From Pseudomonas mosselii (GTDB taxonomy: Bacteria; Pseudomonadota; Gammaproteobacteria; Pseudomonadales; Pseudomonadaceae), in the NCBI RefSeq assembly GCF_019823065.1, contig NZ_CP081966.1, positions 3,503,501-3,567,500 on the forward strand: 64,000 nucleotides of DNA, written 5' to 3'. This document shows, piece after piece, positions 60,647-64,000 of the stretch (its first letter is position 1; each line of letters opens with the position of its first letter). The notes below the pieces were generated by a model. That model made no database searches. It was given only the letters and a program-made list of their open reading frames with translations, and was not told the DNA's origin. The translations under genes and the position numbers were made by a program.

Positions 60647-63600
60647 GGCTGGCCCTCCAGGGTTTCGGCCAACGACCGCGCCCGCGCCGAACGCGCGGTG
60701 CTGGCATGGTCACGGGCCAGCAGGCTGTAGATAGTCGGCAGCACGAACAGGGTGAACAAGGTCCCCACCAGCATCCCGGTGACGATCACCACGCCCAGCC
60801 CGAAACGGCTGGCAGCGCCAGCGCCCGAGGCGAACAGCAGCGGTATCAGCCCAACCACCATGGCTGCCGTGGTCATCAGGATCGGCCGCAGGCGGATCTG
60901 CGCCGCCTTGCCGATCGCCGTGCGCCGGTCCAGGTGCTGCTCGGCCTGCAGGGTGTTGGCAAACTCCACCATGAGAATGCCGTGCTTGCTGATCAGCCCG
61001 ATCAGCGTCACCAGGCCGATCTGCGTATAGATGTTCACCGTGGCCACCCCCAGCGCCAGGGGCAGCAGCGCGCCGCTGATCGACAGTGGCACGGTGATCA
61101 GGATGATCAGCGGATCGACCAGGCTCTCGTACTGCGCGGCCAGCACCAGATAGATCACCACCACGGCGGCGAGGAACGCCAGCATCAGGGCGTTGCCCTC
61201 CTGCTGGTACTGGCGGGCGTCGGACTGCCAGTCAATGCTGAAACCAACGGGCAATTCAGCCGCGACCTGTTCGAGGAACGCCACCGTGTCGCCCAATGTG
61301 ACCCCGGCCGCCGGGATGCCCTGGAAAGTCGCGGCGTTCTGCTGGTTGAACTGGGTCAGGCGGTTGGGCTCGACCTGCTCGCTGACCTGCACCACGGTGG
61401 ACAACGGCACCAGCCGGCCCTCCTCGCTGCGCACGTACTGCCGGGTCAGGGCCTGCGGGGTCAGGCGCTGGTCGCGCGGGCTCTGGGCGATGACGTCGTA
61501 GGAGCGGCCGTCGAGGCCGAAGCGATTGAGGTAGTTCTCCCCCACCAGCACCGCCAGCGACTCGCCGATGTCCTGCATGCGGATGCCCATGCTGTTGGCC
61601 TTGGCGCGGTCGACCCGCACCTGCACCACCGGGTTGTTGTAGTCCAGGTCGCTGTCGACCACGGCGAACAGGCCGCTCTGTCGGGCCTTGGCCTTGACCT
61701 GCTCCATGGTGTCGAACAGCACTCGGTAATCCTGGGAGCTGCGCAGCACCATCTGCACCGGCAGGCCGCCCGTCGAACCCGGCAGCGCCGGCAGCTGGAA
61801 GGCAAAGATGCTGGTGCCTTCGACATCGTTCACCGCCGCCTGCAGGTCGAGCTGGATCTGCGAGGCGTTGCGCGCACGCTCGTCCCACGGTTGCAGGTTG
61901 ATGCCGCCGATGCCCGAGGCGATGCCATCGCTGCCGTTGATGATCCAGGTGCTGACGGTCTCCGGCAGGGTGCGGTAGACCGCGTCGAGCTTGTCGGCGA
62001 ATCGTTCGACATAGGCCAGGTTGGCATGCTGCGGCGCCTTGATCGCGGTAAGCAGCCCGGCCTGGTCCTCGGTCGGCGCCAGCTCGCGCTGCGGCAGGCT
62101 GTACAGCAGCGGCAGGCTGACCAGCACCAGCAAGGCGAAGCCGACACTGATCCAGCGATGTTTCAGCGAGAACCCCAATACATGGGCGTAGCGCTCGGCC
62201 AGCCAGTCGAAGAAACGGTTGGCGGCATGGGCCATGCGCCCTTCGGACTGACGCGCATCAAGCAGGAACGAGCTCATCACCGGCGACAGGGTCAGCGCCA
62301 CCACGCCGGAAACCACGACCGCGCCAGCCAGGGTCAGGGCGAACTCGCGGAACAGCGCGCCGGTCAGCCCGCCCATCATGCCGATCGGCGCGTACACCGC
62401 GGCCAGGGTGATGGTCATCGCGATCACCGGCCCGGCCACCTCGCGGGCGCCGATCAATGCCGCCGCCACCGGTGTGCGCCCCTCCTCGATATGGCGGTGG
62501 ACGTTCTCCACCACGACGATGGCATCGTCCACCACCAGCCCCACCGCCAGCACCATGGCCAGCAAGGTGAGCAGGTTGATGCTGAAACCGAACGCCAGCA
62601 TCAGCGCCGCCGCCCCAAGCATCGACAGCGGGATGGTCACCACCGGGATCAGTACCGTGCGCAACGAACCCAGGCACAGGTAGATCACCACCACCACGAT
62701 GGCCAGGGCTTCGAGCAGGGTCTTGGTGACCTCGTCGATGGAGGCCTGGATGAACCGCGCCGTCTCGAAGGCCAGCTCGGCCTTGACGTCCGGCGGCAGG
62801 GTCTGGCGAATCTGCGGCAGCAGCTGGCGGATGCCCTCGACGATCACCAGCGGGTTGCCGCCCGGGGTGGCGAACAGGCCCAGGTGCACCGCCGGCACGC
62901 CGTCCATGCTGGCGCTGGTTTCGGCCGAGGCGGCGCCGAGCTCGACGGTGCCGATGTCGCGGATGCGCACCAGGCCGTTGCCGTCGTTGCGGATCACCAG
63001 CTCGCGGAAGTCGCCGACCGAGGTCAGGTCGGTGTCGACGCGAATATTGGCGATCACGTACTGCCCCTTCACCTTGCCGGGTGCCGCCTGGTAGTTGTTG
63101 CGCCGCACCGCCTCGGCCACATCGGCGGCGGTCAGGCCCCGGGCGGCCAGGCGCGCCGGGTCGATCCACAGGCGCATCGACAAGGTCTGGCCACCGAACA
63201 CCTGGACCTTGGCCACGCCTTCGATGGTACTGAGCAGCGGCTCGACCACCCGCGTGAGGTAGTCGGTCATGGCCGGAATCGGCAGGCTCGGGCTGGCAAA
63301 GCCGATATAGGCCACCGCCGTCGACTCCCCGGCCGAGCGCTCGATCACCGGGTCGTAGGCGCGCTCCGGCAGGCGGAAGCGCACCTGGTTGACCTTGGCC
63401 ATCACCTCGGTCAGCGCCTGGGTCGAGTCGCGGTTGAGCTCCATGCGCACGGTCACCAGGCTGCGGCCCTGCACCGAGGAGGACGACAGGTAGTCGATGC
63501 CTTCCACCGACGACACCGCCTGGGCGATCGGCTGGGTGACGAAGCCCTGCATCAGCTCGGCCGGGGCGCCGGGGTATTCGGTGGTCACGGTGATGGTCGA

Positions 63601-63726
63601 GCTTTCCAGCAATGGGTACTGGCGGATCGGCAACTGCAGCAGCGACAGCAGCCCCAGCAGCAGGATCAGGGTGCTGACCACCAGCGCCAGCACAGGCCGG
63701 CGCACGAACAGGTCGGTGAATGTCAT
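60643..63726 (-). CDS. RND efflux transporter, inner-membrane pump (MexI type)
   Basis: A 1027-residue hydrophobe/amphiphile efflux-1 RND pump, full length. The first membrane segment is LALVVSTLILLLGLLSLLQL. The proton-relay Asp-Asp pair lies in LAVGLVVDDAIVVVENV and the second hydrophobic half includes AVVVIYLVLAAQYESLVDPL. The N-terminus MTFTDLFVRRPVLALVVSTL closely recalls MexI, but many RND pumps share it, so the specific name is unsure. SD-like AGGGAG precedes the ATG at 63726. It exports drugs or metabolites using the proton gradient, together with the adaptor upstream and the outer-membrane lipoprotein downstream. Confidence 0.92.
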   Translation of the reverse strand: MTFTDLFVRRPVLALVVSTLILLLGLLSLLQLPIRQYPLLESSTITVTTEYPGAPAELMQGFVTQPIAQAVSSVEGIDYLSSSSVQGRSLVTVRMELNRDSTQALTEVMAKVNQVRFRLPERAYDPVIERSAGESTAVAYIGFASPSLPIPAMTDYLTRVVEPLLSTIEGVAKVQVFGGQTLSMRLWIDPARLAARGLTAADVAEAVRRNNYQAAPGKVKGQYVIANIRVDTDLTSVGDFRELVIRNDGNGLVRIRDIGTVELGAASAETSASMDGVPAVHLGLFATPGGNPLVIVEGIRQLLPQIRQTLPPDVKAELAFETARFIQASIDEVTKTLLEALAIVVVVIYLCLGSLRTVLIPVVTIPLSMLGAAALMLAFGFSINLLTLLAMVLAVGLVVDDAIVVVENVHRHIEEGRTPVAAALIGAREVAGPVIAMTITLAAVYAPIGMMGGLTGALFREFALTLAGAVVVSGVVALTLSPVMSSFLLDARQSEGRMAHAANRFFDWLAERYAHVLGFSLKHRWISVGFALLVLVSLPLLYSLPQRELAPTEDQAGLLTAIKAPQHANLAYVERFADKLDAVYRTLPETVSTWIINGSDGIASGIGGINLQPWDERARNASQIQLDLQAAVNDVEGTSIFAFQLPALPGSTGGLPVQMVLRSSQDYRVLFDTMEQVKAKARQSGLFAVVDSDLDYNNPVVQVRVDRAKANSMGIRMQDIGESLAVLVGENYLNRFGLDGRSYDVIAQSPRDQRLTPQALTRQYVRSEEGRLVPLSTVVQVSEQVEPNRLTQFNQQNAATFQGIPAAGVTLGDTVAFLEQVAAELPVGFSIDWQSDARQYQQEGNALMLAFLAAVVVIYLVLAAQYESLVDPLIILITVPLSISGALLPLALGVATVNIYTQIGLVTLIGLISKHGILMVEFANTLQAEQHLDRRTAIGKAAQIRLRPILMTTAAMVVGLIPLLFASGAGAASRFGLGVVIVTGMLVGTLFTLFVLPTIYSLLARDHASTARSARARSLAETLEGQP

Positions 63727-63744
63727 GGCGTGTTCTCCCTGGGG

Positions 63745-64000
63745 TCAGGCGCCGCTGGCCGGGGCCTGCAGGGTGTCTTCGGTGGCTTGCACGGCGGTGC
63801 CGTCGCTCAGGCGCAACTGCCCCGACACCACCACTTGGTCGTCCTCGTTCAAGCCCTGTTCGATCACCACCCGACCGGCCTGGCGCTCGCCGGTGCGCAC
63901 CGCCACCCGCTGCACCACCAATGCACCGGCGGCGTCATCGTGGCGGGCGACGAACACCGTGTCGCCATAGGCGGTATAGGCCACCGCGGTTTCCGGCACG
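63745..64000 (-). CDS. RND periplasmic adaptor (membrane fusion protein), C-terminal part
   Basis: The last ~85 residues of an adaptor that continues beyond the right edge. VAYTAYGDTVFVARHDDAAG, then VRTGERQAGRVVIEQGLNEDDQVVVSGQLRL is the beta-barrel and membrane-proximal end typical of HlyD/AcrA-family proteins. It precedes the RND pump by 18 bp, giving the usual adaptor-pump-outer-membrane order. The start is outside the window. Confidence 0.85.
   Translation of the reverse strand, partial: VPETAVAYTAYGDTVFVARHDDAAGALVVQRVAVRTGERQAGRVVIEQGLNEDDQVVVSGQLRLSDGTAVQATEDTLQAPASGA

Overview
The window reads as high-GC Pseudomonas chromosome, most likely P. putida group. The reasons are the gcd-oprB pair, many 'GTGGGAGCGGGCTTGCCCCGCG'-type REP palindromes, and a pyoverdine siderophore locus whose transport genes follow the fpvGHJK-fpvCDEF order known from P. 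aeruginosa. The species call is an inference from gene content; no database was searched.

Layout. 1-11.6 kb holds housekeeping and accessory genes: a cupin tail, a MATE efflux pump divergent from a TetR regulator with two matching palindromic operators between them, quinoprotein glucose dehydrogenase (gcd) with an OprB porin, an APC permease, an AraC regulator divergent from a thiolase / 3-hydroxybutyryl-CoA dehydrogenase pair, and a second TetR regulator. 11.6-12.7 kb is gene-free and holds one copy of a ~1 kb dispersed element with long inverted arms.

12.7-46.6 kb (minus strand) is a nonribosomal peptide synthetase block of four proteins with nine modules and a terminal thioesterase, preceded by a SyrP-like Fe(II)/2-oxoglutarate hydroxylase. 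My reading of the adenylation pockets gives the chain: basic residue - D-Asp - Thr - Gly - Thr - basic - basic - D-Asp - Thr. The hydroxylase probably makes beta-hydroxy-Asp, the iron ligand. The chromophore synthetase (pvdL), the Dab and chromophore-maturation genes and the receptor fpvA are not in this window. 46.8-54.2 kb (plus strand) is the ferripyoverdine iron-release and uptake operon, with the reductase gene fpvG present twice in tandem. An MbtH protein and a type II thioesterase that serve the NRPSs lie further right at 58.2-59.1 kb. Three matches to the PvdS (iron-starvation sigma factor) promoter, TA[A/T]... -N16-CGT, sit before syrP, NRPS1 and mbtH and tie the pieces together.

54.4-58.1 kb holds a DUF1615 lipoprotein, an isochorismatase-family hydrolase and a second copy of the ~1 kb element, this one interrupted by an IS110-family (IS1111-type) insertion sequence. 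Comparing the two copies gives reciprocal empty sites: copy 1 lacks the IS but carries a 210-bp MITE-like insertion with 21-bp terminal inverted repeats and a 7-bp target duplication, while copy 2 has the uninterrupted site. The two copies lie in the same orientation about 44 kb apart and bracket the NRPS and fpv genes. The window ends in a minus-strand RND tripartite efflux operon (MexHI-OpmD type) that runs off the right edge.
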